In this document: piece by piece, positions 19,922-28,272 of the stretch | Position numbering within the stretch: position 1 is the stretch's first letter | Layout of the letters: every line of letters begins with the position of its first letter | Assembly: GCF_001858325.1 (NCBI RefSeq) | Contig: NZ_MBPP01000046.1 | Location: forward strand, 1 to 48,313 | Source: Marinobacter sp. AC-23 | Lineage (GTDB): Bacteria > Pseudomonadota > Gammaproteobacteria > Pseudomonadales > Oleiphilaceae | Length of the DNA: 48,313 bases | Reading direction: 5' to 3' | Translations under genes and position numbers: made by a program | Notes under the pieces: generated by a model | The model's input: only the letters and a program-made list of their open reading frames with translations | The model's database searches: none | Told to the model about the DNA's origin: nothing

Positions 19922-20293
19922 TCAGCTTTTCTTTTCAAGCGCATCTTTTAGGCCGGCAAACGGGTTGTGGGTAGCCGCTTCCTGCCTTTTCTCGGAGCTG
20001 CCGCCGTAGCGCACAAAATCCTCAAACTTGCTGTGCTCTTCATCGTGACAGTACACGCACAATAACTCCCAGTTGCTGCCGTCGGCGGGGTTATTGTCGT
20101 GGTCATGATCGACATGGTGCACGGTAAGTTCCCGCAAATTAATGCGGGTAAACTCACGGGCGCAACGCCCACACACCCACGGGTACATCTTCAGCGCGCG
20201 CTCACGGTAACCACTTTCCCGTTTGGCAATATATTCGCGCTGTTCCGCCAGTAGCCGGTCCAGCTTGCCTGTGTTGCCGGTATGTTGGCTCAT
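19922..20293 (-). CDS. yajD: HNH nuclease-like protein YajD
   Basis: 123 aa from the ATG at 20293 (MSQHTGNTGKLDRLLAEQRE). The HNH core has 'VCGRCAREF' at the first zinc pair, 'LTVHHVDHDHDNNPADGSNWELLCVYCHDEEHSKFE' with the catalytic His and the second zinc pair, and the family tail containing 'ATHNPFAGLKDAL'. It matches the YajD family in length and motif order. Its substrate is not established. A weak GAGGGA precedes the start. Confidence 0.9.
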   Translation of the reverse strand: MSQHTGNTGKLDRLLAEQREYIAKRESGYRERALKMYPWVCGRCAREFTRINLRELTVHHVDHDHDNNPADGSNWELLCVYCHDEEHSKFEDFVRYGGSSEKRQEAATHNPFAGLKDALEKKS

Positions 20294-20402
20294 GGTGAAT
20301 TCCCTCAACTAAGTTAGTGCTAACAGCTCAAAATGGCGCTTCGGGCCTCAATTCAGATAATATCCATTTCACGTTCGAATTCTACACCTCAGGCATATTA
20401 CC

Positions 20403-21376
20403 GTGAGCTCACTGCAAAAAAGCGGAAACAACCAAGCCAAGCCTAATGGCAAAGGCCTGCATCCCAGAAACTTACACAGGCAAGGCTATGATTTTCCCTC
20501 TCTGGTAAAAGCTTACCCGCCACTCGCCCCATATGTGCAGCCAAACGCCCACGGCAACCTGTCTATAGAATTCGCCAACCCGCGGGCAGTAAAAGCTCTG
20601 AATGCGGCGCTATTACAGCAACACTACAACATTGTGGGTTGGGATATCCCAGAAGGTGCGCTTTGCCCGCCTATCCCCGGCCGGCCGACTACATCCACCA
20701 CATAGCGGAGCTACTTGGGTGTGCAGAACCTGCAATCAACATAGCCAATACCCAACCCAAAATCCGGCTGCTGGATATAGGAACGGGGGCAAATGGAATA
20801 TATCCGCTATTGGCCTGTCAAATATACGGCTGGCAATGTGTTGGTAGTGATATTAATGCCCGGTCGCTTGAGAACGTAGCCACGATTATCGCTAAAAATT
20901 CCCAGCTAAAAGGCGGCTTCTCCCTGCGCACGCAGCCCGATACACATCATATGTTTGAAGGCATTATTCAGGCGGGAGAGTTCTTTGATGTCAGCGTATG
21001 CAACCCGCCTTTTCATGCCTCGCAAGAGGAGGCACTCAAGGCCAGCCAGCTTAAACTCAATAACCTTGCTCGTAATCGCGGCGAGCGAGCGACCACGGGT
21101 GCTCCTCCTAATCTAAATTTTGGCGGCGTGGAAGCAGAACTGTGGTGCAAGGGGGGCGAGCGAATGTTCCTTAAAAAACTGATCAAAGAAAGCCAGGCGT
21201 TTTCAGCTCAGTGCCGTTGGTTTACAAGCCTGGTGTCGAAAGTTGATAACGTGAAGCCTGCAATAAAACTGATCCGTAAGCTTGGTGCTACCGATATACG
21301 GGAAATAGAAATGAAGCAGGGAAACAAGATCACAAGAATATTGGCCTGGAGCTTCATCCGTGGGGTTCAAACGTAA
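20403..21376 (+). CDS. rlmF: 23S rRNA (adenine(1618)-N6)-methyltransferase RlmF (frameshifted)
   Basis: Starts at a GTG (20403). [13 protein letters not shown] near residue 20 is the family start, then '[15 protein letters not shown]'. The frame breaks at 20681-20688: GGCCGGCCGAC should read GGCCGGGCCGAC, giving [13 protein letters not shown]. With that base the gene is 324 aa. SAM motif [21 protein letters not shown] and the catalytic NPPF ([15 protein letters not shown]) follow, then the '[15 protein letters not shown]' segment typical of RlmF. It methylates A1618 in 23S rRNA. Confidence 0.93.
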
Positions 21377-21398
21377 AAGCCAGGCTGCGATTACTGGC

Positions 21399-22592
21399 TT
21401 ATGCGGTTTCGGGGGGCAGTGTCACCTCACCAAACTTTGCACGGTTTCGGCCACCATCCTTGGCACTGTAAAGCGCCGTATCCGCCTCCAGCATCAGGTC
21501 TGCGAAGCTTCGGTGGCGCTTTGCGCGCTCGATGCTACCAATGCTGGCGGTGAGGTTCAGGGCCATGCCATTAATAATGGCACCTTCGCGGGTGATGGCA
21601 TTGAGCAGCCGATGGGTAACTGCCTGCAAGTTTTCATCCTCAGACAGCAGCAAGACAATGGCAAATTCCTCGCCACCAATACGGCCGATGATGTCATCAC
21701 TTCGTAATTCGTTTTCCAGGGTGCGAGCAATCGATTGCAGCGCCTTATCACCCGTGGCGTGGCCCCAGCGGTCGTTTATCTGTTTGAAATGATCCAGGTC
21801 GAGCATCAAAACCGCCATGGGTTGGTGGTTGTGGCTCGCCTTTTCGAAAATACGGTTCCCTTCCAGGAAAAAAGAGCGTCGGTTGAGCAGTTCGGTCAGC
21901 CCATCCTTCTCCGCTAGCGCCCGCAGGCGCAACTCCGACCGGGTGAAGGCCAACAGAGGTAAAATTAGCGCTGTGGCTGTTGTAACCAGTATGTGGTTAG
22001 CCAGAATCAACCGCAGAACCGTGTCGGTATGGGTTTGGCTGGTGTTTAGCCAACCCGCGGCTATTACCAGGCACTGTGCCAGCATTAGCACCCCGTGCAG
22101 GGTAAACAGTACCTGCAGCATGTGGCGGGGCAGGGCAGGTTTTGGCGCGGGGCCAGCCAGACAATAAATTGCAACGCTGAAAATGATGGCCGAGAACAGA
22201 GCCGTTAACAGGCGCGCGCTGAGAGGGTCCACTTGAAAGGTTATGAGCAACGCTAGCAGGTACCCGGCAAAGGCAAGCCGGGAAACGAGCTGGAACCGGC
22301 GGGTGCTGCGTGTTGCGCCTTTTAAAAAGCGCTGAAGCCCGCCCAGTAATAGGAAGGGCGAGAGCCCCAGAAAGGCATGAGCCGCGAACACGGTTATCCA
22401 AGGCGCATCAACCATAACCCGTATGCCTGCGAGCAAGCTACCGATTGCGAAGGTACCGCATGCCAGCGCCCAGAGCAGAAAATAGTACTGACGGCCGCGC
22501 AGATAATAGATCGCCCACAATAATCCCCCAATCAGCAAATTGATTGCGACTGAAAGAATAATCAGTGTTGGCAGGTGTATGCTGAACCCCAT
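21399..22592 (-). CDS. Membrane-bound GGDEF diguanylate cyclase
   Basis: 397 aa from the ATG at 22592, preceded by AAAGG; an upstream in-frame ATG is less likely. About six hydrophobic helices fill residues 1-215 (for example LPTLIILSVAINLLIGGLLW). The GGDEF domain has LTELLNRRSFF, LMLDLDHFKQINDRWGH and the active GGEEF. An inhibitory I-site (RSDD, five residues before GGEEF) is intact. It makes cyclic di-GMP from GTP. Nearby inverted repeats upstream (22686-22735) may mark its regulatory region. Confidence 0.92.
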   Translation of the reverse strand: MGFSIHLPTLIILSVAINLLIGGLLWAIYYLRGRQYYFLLWALACGTFAIGSLLAGIRVMVDAPWITVFAAHAFLGLSPFLLLGGLQRFLKGATRSTRRFQLVSRLAFAGYLLALLITFQVDPLSARLLTALFSAIIFSVAIYCLAGPAPKPALPRHMLQVLFTLHGVLMLAQCLVIAAGWLNTSQTHTDTVLRLILANHILVTTATALILPLLAFTRSELRLRALAEKDGLTELLNRRSFFLEGNRIFEKASHNHQPMAVLMLDLDHFKQINDRWGHATGDKALQSIARTLENELRSDDIIGRIGGEEFAIVLLLSEDENLQAVTHRLLNAITREGAIINGMALNLTASIGSIERAKRHRSFADLMLEADTALYSAKDGGRNRAKFGEVTLPPETA

Positions 22593-22685
22593 GAGTACCT
22601 TTGTGGCGGGTTTGGCGAGGTTACAGGTTAGGCCTAGCGCCGGGTAACCATCAGTGGGTTTTGTGTGATGTTTTATTAGCCGGGG

Positions 22686-22735
22686 GCTACATACCAACAG
22701 CTACCCGGCGAGACTCCGTATTATTGGTATGTAGC
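22686..22735. promoter_or_regulatory. 12-bp inverted repeat upstream of the diguanylate cyclase
   Basis: GCTACATACCAA (22686-22697) and TTGGTATGTAGC (22724-22735) are exact reverse complements, 26 nt apart. An overlapping smaller inverted pair GCCGGG/CCCGGC frames the left arm. It lies about 95 nt before the gene start and may be a regulator site or a long mRNA hairpin. No family match is recognised. Confidence 0.4.
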
Positions 22736-22876
22736 TTGACTATGGCCAAGTGAGGTGAAGCCTACGTTTAGTGGCCAAGCAAGGCAAGGTGGCGGGAGCG
22801 ATTTAATGGCCCTGTAATGCGACCACAAGTGCCAGGCTAGTTACGGTGTTTTCAGCTCTGGGGTGCTTGGCGCCCC

Positions 22877-23686
22877 TCATCCAGATTCAATACTGCGCAA
22901 TGGCTGGCTAATACCCGGTGCTGACTTACCACATTCAATGATTGTTACCGAGCCAGGCAGGCCAGCGCTTTTCTGCTGGGGTAGGGTGTCTGTGTAGAAG
23001 CGATCAACATACTTGAACGAAGCTACCTTGCAGTGTGAGCTCAGAGTCCATTTGCTGTGATCGGCTACCAGCATGCGGGCCCGGGTGTTGGTTATGATTG
23101 CTCGGCTAACTTCGGCCTCGCGAATATCGTAATCCATCAAGCCATTCTGCTGATCCATACTCCCGGTACTTATAATGCCGAAATCGGAGACAAAAGAGCT
23201 GAAGAAGCTGGTGACTTCTGGCCCAACCACATCGTGATGGTCGTGCCGGTATATTCCCCCAGAAACAATCACTTCAATACCGGGATTCCCAGAAAGGGCT
23301 GCGGCTACGCTGAAGTTGTTGGTCATTATTCGGAGTGACTGATGGTGGATCAGCGCTTGCGCTATCAGCTCAACGGTACTACCTACACCCAGGCTAACCG
23401 TAGCGCCTTCCGGAATATCCGCCGCCACACGCCTGGCCATATGCCGCTTGGCTAACAGGTTGCGCACTTGGCCATCTTGTATGGAGGCAATCGGTGCAGC
23501 AGCACTGGCCGGTAAACTGACGCCGCCGTAACGACGACGCAACAGGCCCAGCTCGCACAGTTTGTTGATGTCGCGACGAATGGTTTGCGTGGTGACGCCA
23601 AAGCGCTGAGCTATGTCTTCAACTTCGACATGCTCCTGTTCATGGACCCATTCCAGGATGCTACGCTGGCGATCTTTGGCGCTCAT
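22877..23686 (-). CDS. DeoR family transcriptional regulator
   Basis: 269 aa. The N-terminal winged helix-turn-helix carries the DeoR signature: 'RQRSILEWVHEQEHVEVEDIAQRFGVTTQTIRRDINKL' and 'GLLRRRYGG'. The C-terminal sugar-phosphate-sensing domain has 'VSLGVGSTVELIAQAL', 'IMTNNFSVAAALSG', 'EVIVSGGIYR', 'DFGIISTGS' and 'MLVADHSKWTL'. It is the last gene of a minus-strand cluster that begins with phnD, so it probably represses that operon and responds to a phosphorylated metabolite (inference). The stop is followed by a weak GGGGTGC/GCGCCCC hairpin. Confidence 0.92.
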   Translation of the reverse strand: MSAKDRQRSILEWVHEQEHVEVEDIAQRFGVTTQTIRRDINKLCELGLLRRRYGGVSLPASAAAPIASIQDGQVRNLLAKRHMARRVAADIPEGATVSLGVGSTVELIAQALIHHQSLRIMTNNFSVAAALSGNPGIEVIVSGGIYRHDHHDVVGPEVTSFFSSFVSDFGIISTGSMDQQNGLMDYDIREAEVSRAIITNTRARMLVADHSKWTLSSHCKVASFKYVDRFYTDTLPQQKSAGLPGSVTIIECGKSAPGISQPLRSIESG

Positions 23687-23738
23687 CAGACTATATGCTC
23701 AACCAGTTGACCTTGTTGATATCAGGCGAGGCGTTGGG

Positions 23739-24569
23739 CTACTTCAGCCCGGAGTGTGTTCGTTGTTGCAGCCACGCCTCTGCCATTTCAGCAAAGCCCA
23801 GACCCGAGCGTTGGCTGGCGATTGCAGCCGGCTGGTGGGTCATGCCGGATAGGTGCTTGCGAATGTTGGACACCCCGACACTCATTGGGAAGATGCGAAA
23901 CATGCTCTCATCATTAGGTGCATCACCAATAAAGATGGAACGGCGCTGCAATGCCTGCGTATCCAGGCCGAGTAGTTCACGGCCCACCCGCAATGACATA
24001 GTGGATTTGTCGAAATCCCCCAGCCAGATGTTAATGTGAATCGAGCTTTGCCGAACGTTAAAGCCCTGGGCCAGCAGGGCATGGTGAATGGCCGCCACTT
24101 GTTCAGGCGTCAGCGATTGCTGCTGGTTGTAATCCACCGCCACATCCACATAGCGAAAGGGTTGGTCGGTGGCCAGCTTGGGTTCAAAGCCCAGGTCCAG
24201 CGCTGCAACAGCCTCTAATATGGCCTGCTGGTCTCGGCGGTGCTTTACCTCGTCTTCCCAGTAGTGCCAGCTAACGGTCTGTGGCGCTGTGCGCTGCGCA
24301 TAGAATGCGCCCCCTTCGCCGATAACGGCTCTTACCGGCCAGGTTCGAATGATTTGGTCACACCAGCCAGCACAACCCCCGGTTACCGGAATGACGCTAA
24401 TGCCGGCATCTGCCAGGTGACACATCGCGACATAGGTCTCTGGCAGCAGCCGGCCGTCTGTCGTCAGCGTATCGTCCACATCGGTAAACAGAATGTCGGC
24501 GTTATCAAACTCAATCGTGTCTTTCATACTATCGGCGTTCCAGTTCACATCGGGCAGCGGGCTGTTCAC
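23739..24569 (-). CDS. HAD-IIB-type phosphatase in the phosphonate transporter operon
   Basis: 276 aa from a GTG at 24569, 2 nt after the phnE2 stop and 8-10 nt after AAGGTGA; an ATG at 24527 would be a shorter alternative. HAD motifs are complete: DVDDTLT (motif I), 'VIPVTGGCAGW' (motif II), 'DKSTMSLR' with the motif III lysine, and 'GDAPNDESMF' (motif IV). The cap lies between II and III, as in HAD-IIB (Cof, sucrose-phosphatase and mannosyl-3-phosphoglycerate phosphatase relatives). It probably removes phosphate from an imported or derived organophosphate; the substrate is not known. Confidence 0.85.
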   Translation of the reverse strand: MNSPLPDVNWNADSMKDTIEFDNADILFTDVDDTLTTDGRLLPETYVAMCHLADAGISVIPVTGGCAGWCDQIIRTWPVRAVIGEGGAFYAQRTAPQTVSWHYWEDEVKHRRDQQAILEAVAALDLGFEPKLATDQPFRYVDVAVDYNQQQSLTPEQVAAIHHALLAQGFNVRQSSIHINIWLGDFDKSTMSLRVGRELLGLDTQALQRRSIFIGDAPNDESMFRIFPMSVGVSNIRKHLSGMTHQPAAIASQRSGLGFAEMAEAWLQQRTHSGLK

Positions 24570-24571
24570 GA

Positions 24572-25381
24572 TCAAATCACCTTTTTGCGCAGAACGCTGG
24601 TTAGCGCCTCGCCCAGAATGACCAGCACAACGATGGCCAGCAGGATGGTGGCCACGGTTTGCCATGCGAACAAGTCGATAGACCCTTGCAGTAACACCCC
24701 GATACCACCGGCGCCCACCAAACCCAGTACCGTGGATTCACGGATGTTGATGTCCCAGCGCAGAATAATGATGGCAAAAAATGCCGGCATTACCTGAGGC
24801 ACAATTGCGTACAGCACCACCTTCATCTTGCTGGCGCCAGTCGCCTCCATAGCCTCCACCGGGCGGCGATCGATTTCCTCAATCGCCTCGCCCATCAGCT
24901 TGCCGATGAACCCCACGGAGCGGAACATAACCGCCAAAATACCAGCCAAGACACCGGGGCCGAAAATAGCCACAAACAGCAGTGCCCAGATAATGGTGTT
25001 CACGGAACGGCTGGAAACCAGAATGAACCGGCCAATCCACAGGGTGACTTTGTTCGGCGTTGTATTCTGCGCCGCAATGTAGGAAACCGGTAAGGCGATG
25101 AATATCGTCAACATGGTGGATAGGGTGGCGATATGAACAGTCTCCAGCATGGCGGAGAATATCGCATTCCACTCACTAAACTCCGGCGGCCACATGCGTG
25201 CGCCCAGGCTTTGAATCTGATTGGGCGCATCCCACACCCAGGGCCAGAAGATGTCGATGTCACGCACGGCCCATACCACAGCTATTAGCGTGATCAGGTA
25301 GACCCCATAGCGCGTCAGCTGTTCCTTGCGGTCGTAGCGTGACCAGACTCGATCGGTCAATTTTGCAGCGTGATCTACCAT
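24572..25381 (-). CDS. phnE: Phosphonate/phosphite-type ABC transporter permease, second copy
   Basis: 269 aa from the ATG at 25381, which has GAGG 9 nt upstream and overlaps the stop region of the previous permease. About six membrane helices are visible (VYLITLIAVVWAV, IFIALPVSYIAA, ILVSSRSVNTIIWALLFVAIFGPG). The permease signature is VEAMEATGASKMKVVLYAIVPQVMPAFFA, the EAA loop that contacts the ATPase, followed by 'RWDINIRESTVLGLVGAGGIGVLL', a hallmark of PhnE-like permeases. It forms the channel with the other PhnE. Confidence 0.92.
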   Translation of the reverse strand: MVDHAAKLTDRVWSRYDRKEQLTRYGVYLITLIAVVWAVRDIDIFWPWVWDAPNQIQSLGARMWPPEFSEWNAIFSAMLETVHIATLSTMLTIFIALPVSYIAAQNTTPNKVTLWIGRFILVSSRSVNTIIWALLFVAIFGPGVLAGILAVMFRSVGFIGKLMGEAIEEIDRRPVEAMEATGASKMKVVLYAIVPQVMPAFFAIIILRWDINIRESTVLGLVGAGGIGVLLQGSIDLFAWQTVATILLAIVVLVILGEALTSVLRKKVI

Positions 25382-26193
25382 ACTTTTTTCCTCACCCATC
25401 CGCTCAAGCCTTCACTGACCAGAATGATCGCAATAATCATCAGCAAAATGGCGAAAGCGAAATCGTAATCGTAGCGCCCGAATGCGTTCATGAGCGTGCC
25501 GCCGATACCACCGGCACCAACAATACCCACAACCGCCGAAGCGCGAAGATTGCTGTCGAGTTGGTACATAGACAAGCCTATTTGGCGCGGCATAATCTGT
25601 GGGAAAACCCCATAGACCAATATTTTCATGTAACCGGCGCCTACCGAGCGCATGGCTTCTACCTGGCCCCAGTCGATTTCCTCGATTTCTTCCGCCAACA
25701 ACTTGGCCACAAACCCAATGGAGTAAAGAATTAGGGTAAGAATACCCGCCACCGGGCCAAACCCGACGGCAGCAACAAAAAGGATTGCCACGATTACCGG
25801 GTGAAAGCTGCGGGATACGATAATAATCGTGCGGCCCAGCAGGTAAACGGGCAGTGGCGCTACGTTGCGAGCGGCCATTACCGCGATAGGTACCGAAAGA
25901 AGAACGCCCAGCGTGGTTGCCAAAAATGCGATCTGGAAGCTTTCCTTAAAGCCTGTCCATAGCAGGCCAGCACGCTCAAAGCTGGGAGGGAAAGCACCCC
26001 CGAAAATTTTGGCTGCGCGGGGCAAGCCTTCGGAAATCCGCTGCCAATCGAAAGGCAGTGTGGAGAATGCCCAAAAAAGGTAAACCAGGGTGATTGCGAG
26101 CAAGCCATAGCGAACCCAAGGGTTGGTTATGAAGGGCGGCTTTTTCCAGACCCTGCCCGACGGTGCGCCGAGTGCGGTTCTGTCGGGCTTCAT
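25375..26193 (-). CDS. phnE: Phosphonate/phosphite-type ABC transporter permease, first copy
   Basis: 272 aa. Its ATG overlaps the phnC stop (ATGA). Multiple membrane helices: YGLLAITLVYLFWAF, IAFLATTLGVLLSVPIAVMAA, IIIVSRSFHPVIVAILFVAAVGFGP. The EAA loop is VEAMRSVGAGYMKILVYGVFPQIMPRQ and the tail has SNLRASAVVGIVGAGGIGGTLMNAFG. Two PhnE-like permeases in one operon are common for phosphonate and phosphite importers. The transported molecule cannot be fixed from the permease alone. Confidence 0.92.
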   Translation of the reverse strand: MKPDRTALGAPSGRVWKKPPFITNPWVRYGLLAITLVYLFWAFSTLPFDWQRISEGLPRAAKIFGGAFPPSFERAGLLWTGFKESFQIAFLATTLGVLLSVPIAVMAARNVAPLPVYLLGRTIIIVSRSFHPVIVAILFVAAVGFGPVAGILTLILYSIGFVAKLLAEEIEEIDWGQVEAMRSVGAGYMKILVYGVFPQIMPRQIGLSMYQLDSNLRASAVVGIVGAGGIGGTLMNAFGRYDYDFAFAILLMIIAIILVSEGLSGWVRKKVW

Positions 26194-26993
26194 GCCGTAG
26201 CCTCCGGGGCAGGGGGAGCCGACTGCTCTGGAACACTGCCGTCGTCATCTGGTGATTCAATACCACCGTAAATGGCATCCAGTGCGTCCTGATTGAAATC
26301 TTTGGGTTCGCCGTCAAAAATCATCTGTCCATGGCGCATGCCGACAATACGATCGGTATACATACGTGCTTGAGTAACGTTGTGGATATTGATCAAGACC
26401 GGCAACGACATTTCACTCGCAAGGCTTTGTAGCAGGCTCATGATCTGTTGAGAGGTCTTTGGGTCCAACGAAGCCGTTGGCTCATCTGCCAGTAAAATCT
26501 CCGGCTCTTGCATCAGTGCACGCACCACCGCAACCCGCTGGCGTTCGCCACCAGACAATTGGTCAGCACGTTTATCGGCGTAGTGCGCGATACCCACACG
26601 TTCCATCAGGCTGAAGGCACGGTCGATATCCGATTGCGGAAAGCGGCGAGTCAGCGCCTGGAAAAAGGACACATACCCCAGACGCCCGGAGAGCACGTTC
26701 TCCATCACGGTTAAGCGATCAATCAGGTTAAAGCCCTGAAACACCATGCCAATGCGTCGGCGGGAATGGCGCAATTCGCTTCCGCGCAGATTCACCAACT
26801 CATGGCCGTTCAGCTTGATCGAACCCGAGGTCGGCTCCACCAACCGGTTGATGCAGCGCAGCAGAGTGCTTTTGCCTGCACCGGAAGCACCGACAATCGA
26901 CACAACGCTGCTGCCCTCTACCCTCAGATCAAGGCCTTTGAGCACAGGCTCGTTTTGCCCGTAACGCTTTACGAGGTTGGAAATCTCTAACAT
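26190..26993 (-). CDS. phnC: Phosphonate ABC transporter ATP-binding protein
   Basis: 267 aa from the ATG at 26993, chosen because GGAGTG lies just upstream; a GTG at 27002 is in frame but less suitable. The Walker A is GASGAGKS, the Q-loop QGFNLIDRLTV, the signature LSGGERQR, the Walker B ILLADEPTASLD and the switch His in INIHNV. The sequence 'VMENVLSGRLG' and the 'QGFNLIDRL' box are typical of PhnC. The last ~30 residues are Pro/Ala/Glu-rich and probably disordered. It powers the PhnD-PhnE system. Confidence 0.94.
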   Translation of the reverse strand: MLEISNLVKRYGQNEPVLKGLDLRVEGSSVVSIVGASGAGKSTLLRCINRLVEPTSGSIKLNGHELVNLRGSELRHSRRRIGMVFQGFNLIDRLTVMENVLSGRLGYVSFFQALTRRFPQSDIDRAFSLMERVGIAHYADKRADQLSGGERQRVAVVRALMQEPEILLADEPTASLDPKTSQQIMSLLQSLASEMSLPVLINIHNVTQARMYTDRIVGMRHGQMIFDGEPKDFNQDALDAIYGGIESPDDDGSVPEQSAPPAPEATA

Positions 26994-27046
26994 GTGGTTC
27001 ACTCCGGGTAGAGCCCCTGGCGGTTAGCCAGGGGTTCCTGTTCTAC

Positions 27047-28042
27047 TTATTTAAGATTATCGGGGGTGTACTGAACGCCATTAGAGGCCTGAATGGTGCG
27101 AATGACCTTCCAGTTATCTTTGTAATTGATGGGAACGAAGGTTTCGACACCTTCAAACTCCTCACCCAACTCAGTGCCGGCGAACTTGAAGGTATAAAAC
27201 GCCTCGCGGACTTTCTCAACCAGATCTGGGTGCAGGTTGTGTGCATAGTTATAAGACGTGGTAGGGAAACGATCCGACTCCCACACCAGGCGCACATCGT
27301 CTGTGTCGTACAGGCCACGGGCGGCCATGCGCTCGACCACTTCAGAAGCTACCGGGGCGGCGTCGTAGTCTTTGGCGACTACGCCAAGCATGGACTGGTC
27401 GTGGCTGCCGGAGAAGGAAATTTCATAGTCTTCACCCGGTACGATGCCCATCTCCGGGAACAATGCCCTTGGTGCCTGGTTTCCTGAGTTGGACGTAGGT
27501 GAGGTGTGTGCAACCCGCTTGCCTTTCAGATCTTTTATTTCATGGATATCTGAATCACGATGGGTGAACACCTGCAATGTATAACCAAACCGACCCGAAT
27601 CTGACCCCATCAGCGCAAAAGGAACCGCACCGGCAAGGTTAACGGCGAAAGGCGTTGGGCCTGTGGAGAAGCCGGCAATATGCAGGCGGCCACTGCGCAT
27701 GGCTTCTACCTGGGCAGCATTGGATTGCACGGCGAAGAAGCGTACATCCCGGCCGGTGACTTCAGACAGGTGATCAATAAAAGGCTGCCAGATATCGGAA
27801 TAAATGGCTGGGTCTTCAACTGGCGTGTACGCAAAAATCAACGTGTCGGGGTCATTCCACTTTGATTCATCCGTTGGCAAGTCTGCGACCATGTCGCCGT
27901 TTGCGTCGCAATACAGAGCATCAAGCGCACCCCGTTCACAGTCAGCAGCCAGCGCTTGACCGCTAGCGCCTAGCATTAAAACAGACGCCGCTAAGGCCGC
28001 AGAGGGCAACATTCCGGGAAGCAGTTTTTTATAAAATTTCAT
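27047..28042 (-). CDS. phnD: Phosphonate/phosphite-type periplasmic binding protein
   Basis: 331 aa from the ATG at 28042, preceded by GGAGA. A signal peptide of about 33 residues ends ALAA, followed by a Cys-bearing N-terminal segment (ADCERGALDALYC). The ligand-binding features are 'LIFAYTPVEDPAIYSDIWQPFIDHLSEVTGR', 'AGFSTGPTPFAVN' and 'VAHTSPTSNSGNQAPRALFPE', as in the phosphate/phosphite/phosphonate-binding PhnD/PtxB group. It is the first gene of the operon, behind the palindromic operator. No catabolic genes for C-P bond cleavage are nearby. Confidence 0.9.
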   Translation of the reverse strand: MKFYKKLLPGMLPSAALAASVLMLGASGQALAADCERGALDALYCDANGDMVADLPTDESKWNDPDTLIFAYTPVEDPAIYSDIWQPFIDHLSEVTGRDVRFFAVQSNAAQVEAMRSGRLHIAGFSTGPTPFAVNLAGAVPFALMGSDSGRFGYTLQVFTHRDSDIHEIKDLKGKRVAHTSPTSNSGNQAPRALFPEMGIVPGEDYEISFSGSHDQSMLGVVAKDYDAAPVASEVVERMAARGLYDTDDVRLVWESDRFPTTSYNYAHNLHPDLVEKVREAFYTFKFAGTELGEEFEGVETFVPINYKDNWKVIRTIQASNGVQYTPDNLK

Positions 28043-28092
28043 TGTTATTCTCCGTCGGGAGCGGGCCAAGCATGAGGGTTCCACGCAGTGTA

Positions 28093-28100
28093 TTGAACAT
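28093..28100. promoter_or_regulatory. Additional operator half-site
   Basis: TTGAACAT repeats the right half of the palindrome at 28138-28153, 37 nt closer to phnD. It may be a secondary contact for the same regulator. An 8-bp word can also recur by chance. Confidence 0.3.
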
Positions 28101-28137
28101 CTTGGGAGGGGCCGCTCCATGGGTTTGTTATTGTTAG

Positions 28138-28153
28138 ATGTTCAATTGAACAT
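28138..28153. promoter_or_regulatory. Probable DeoR-family operator upstream of phnD
   Basis: ATGTTCAATTGAACAT is a perfect 16-bp palindrome 96 nt before the phnD start. It has the ATGTTC…GAACAT form known for GlpR/DeoR-type operators. The operon ends with a DeoR regulator, which makes it the natural candidate ligand. A good Pho box was not found in the same gap. Confidence 0.6.
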
Positions 28154-28272
28154 TAATAGTAGCAGTAACCTATCACTAGGCAAGACCATGAATACCATAA
28201 AAAATGGCAAAGCAAGAACAGAAGGTTAACCAGAGGTGAGTAGCGGGAGGGCCTGCGTTTCGCGTTTGGCCC

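Noticed and set aside
24240..24797. A 185-aa plus-strand frame opposite the HAD phosphatase and phnE genes.
   Set aside because: It crosses two well-supported genes and has no recognised domain.
28043..28272. A Pho box upstream of the phosphonate-type operon.
   Set aside because: No pair of CTGTCAT-like repeats at 11-nt spacing was found; the DeoR-type palindrome explains the region better.
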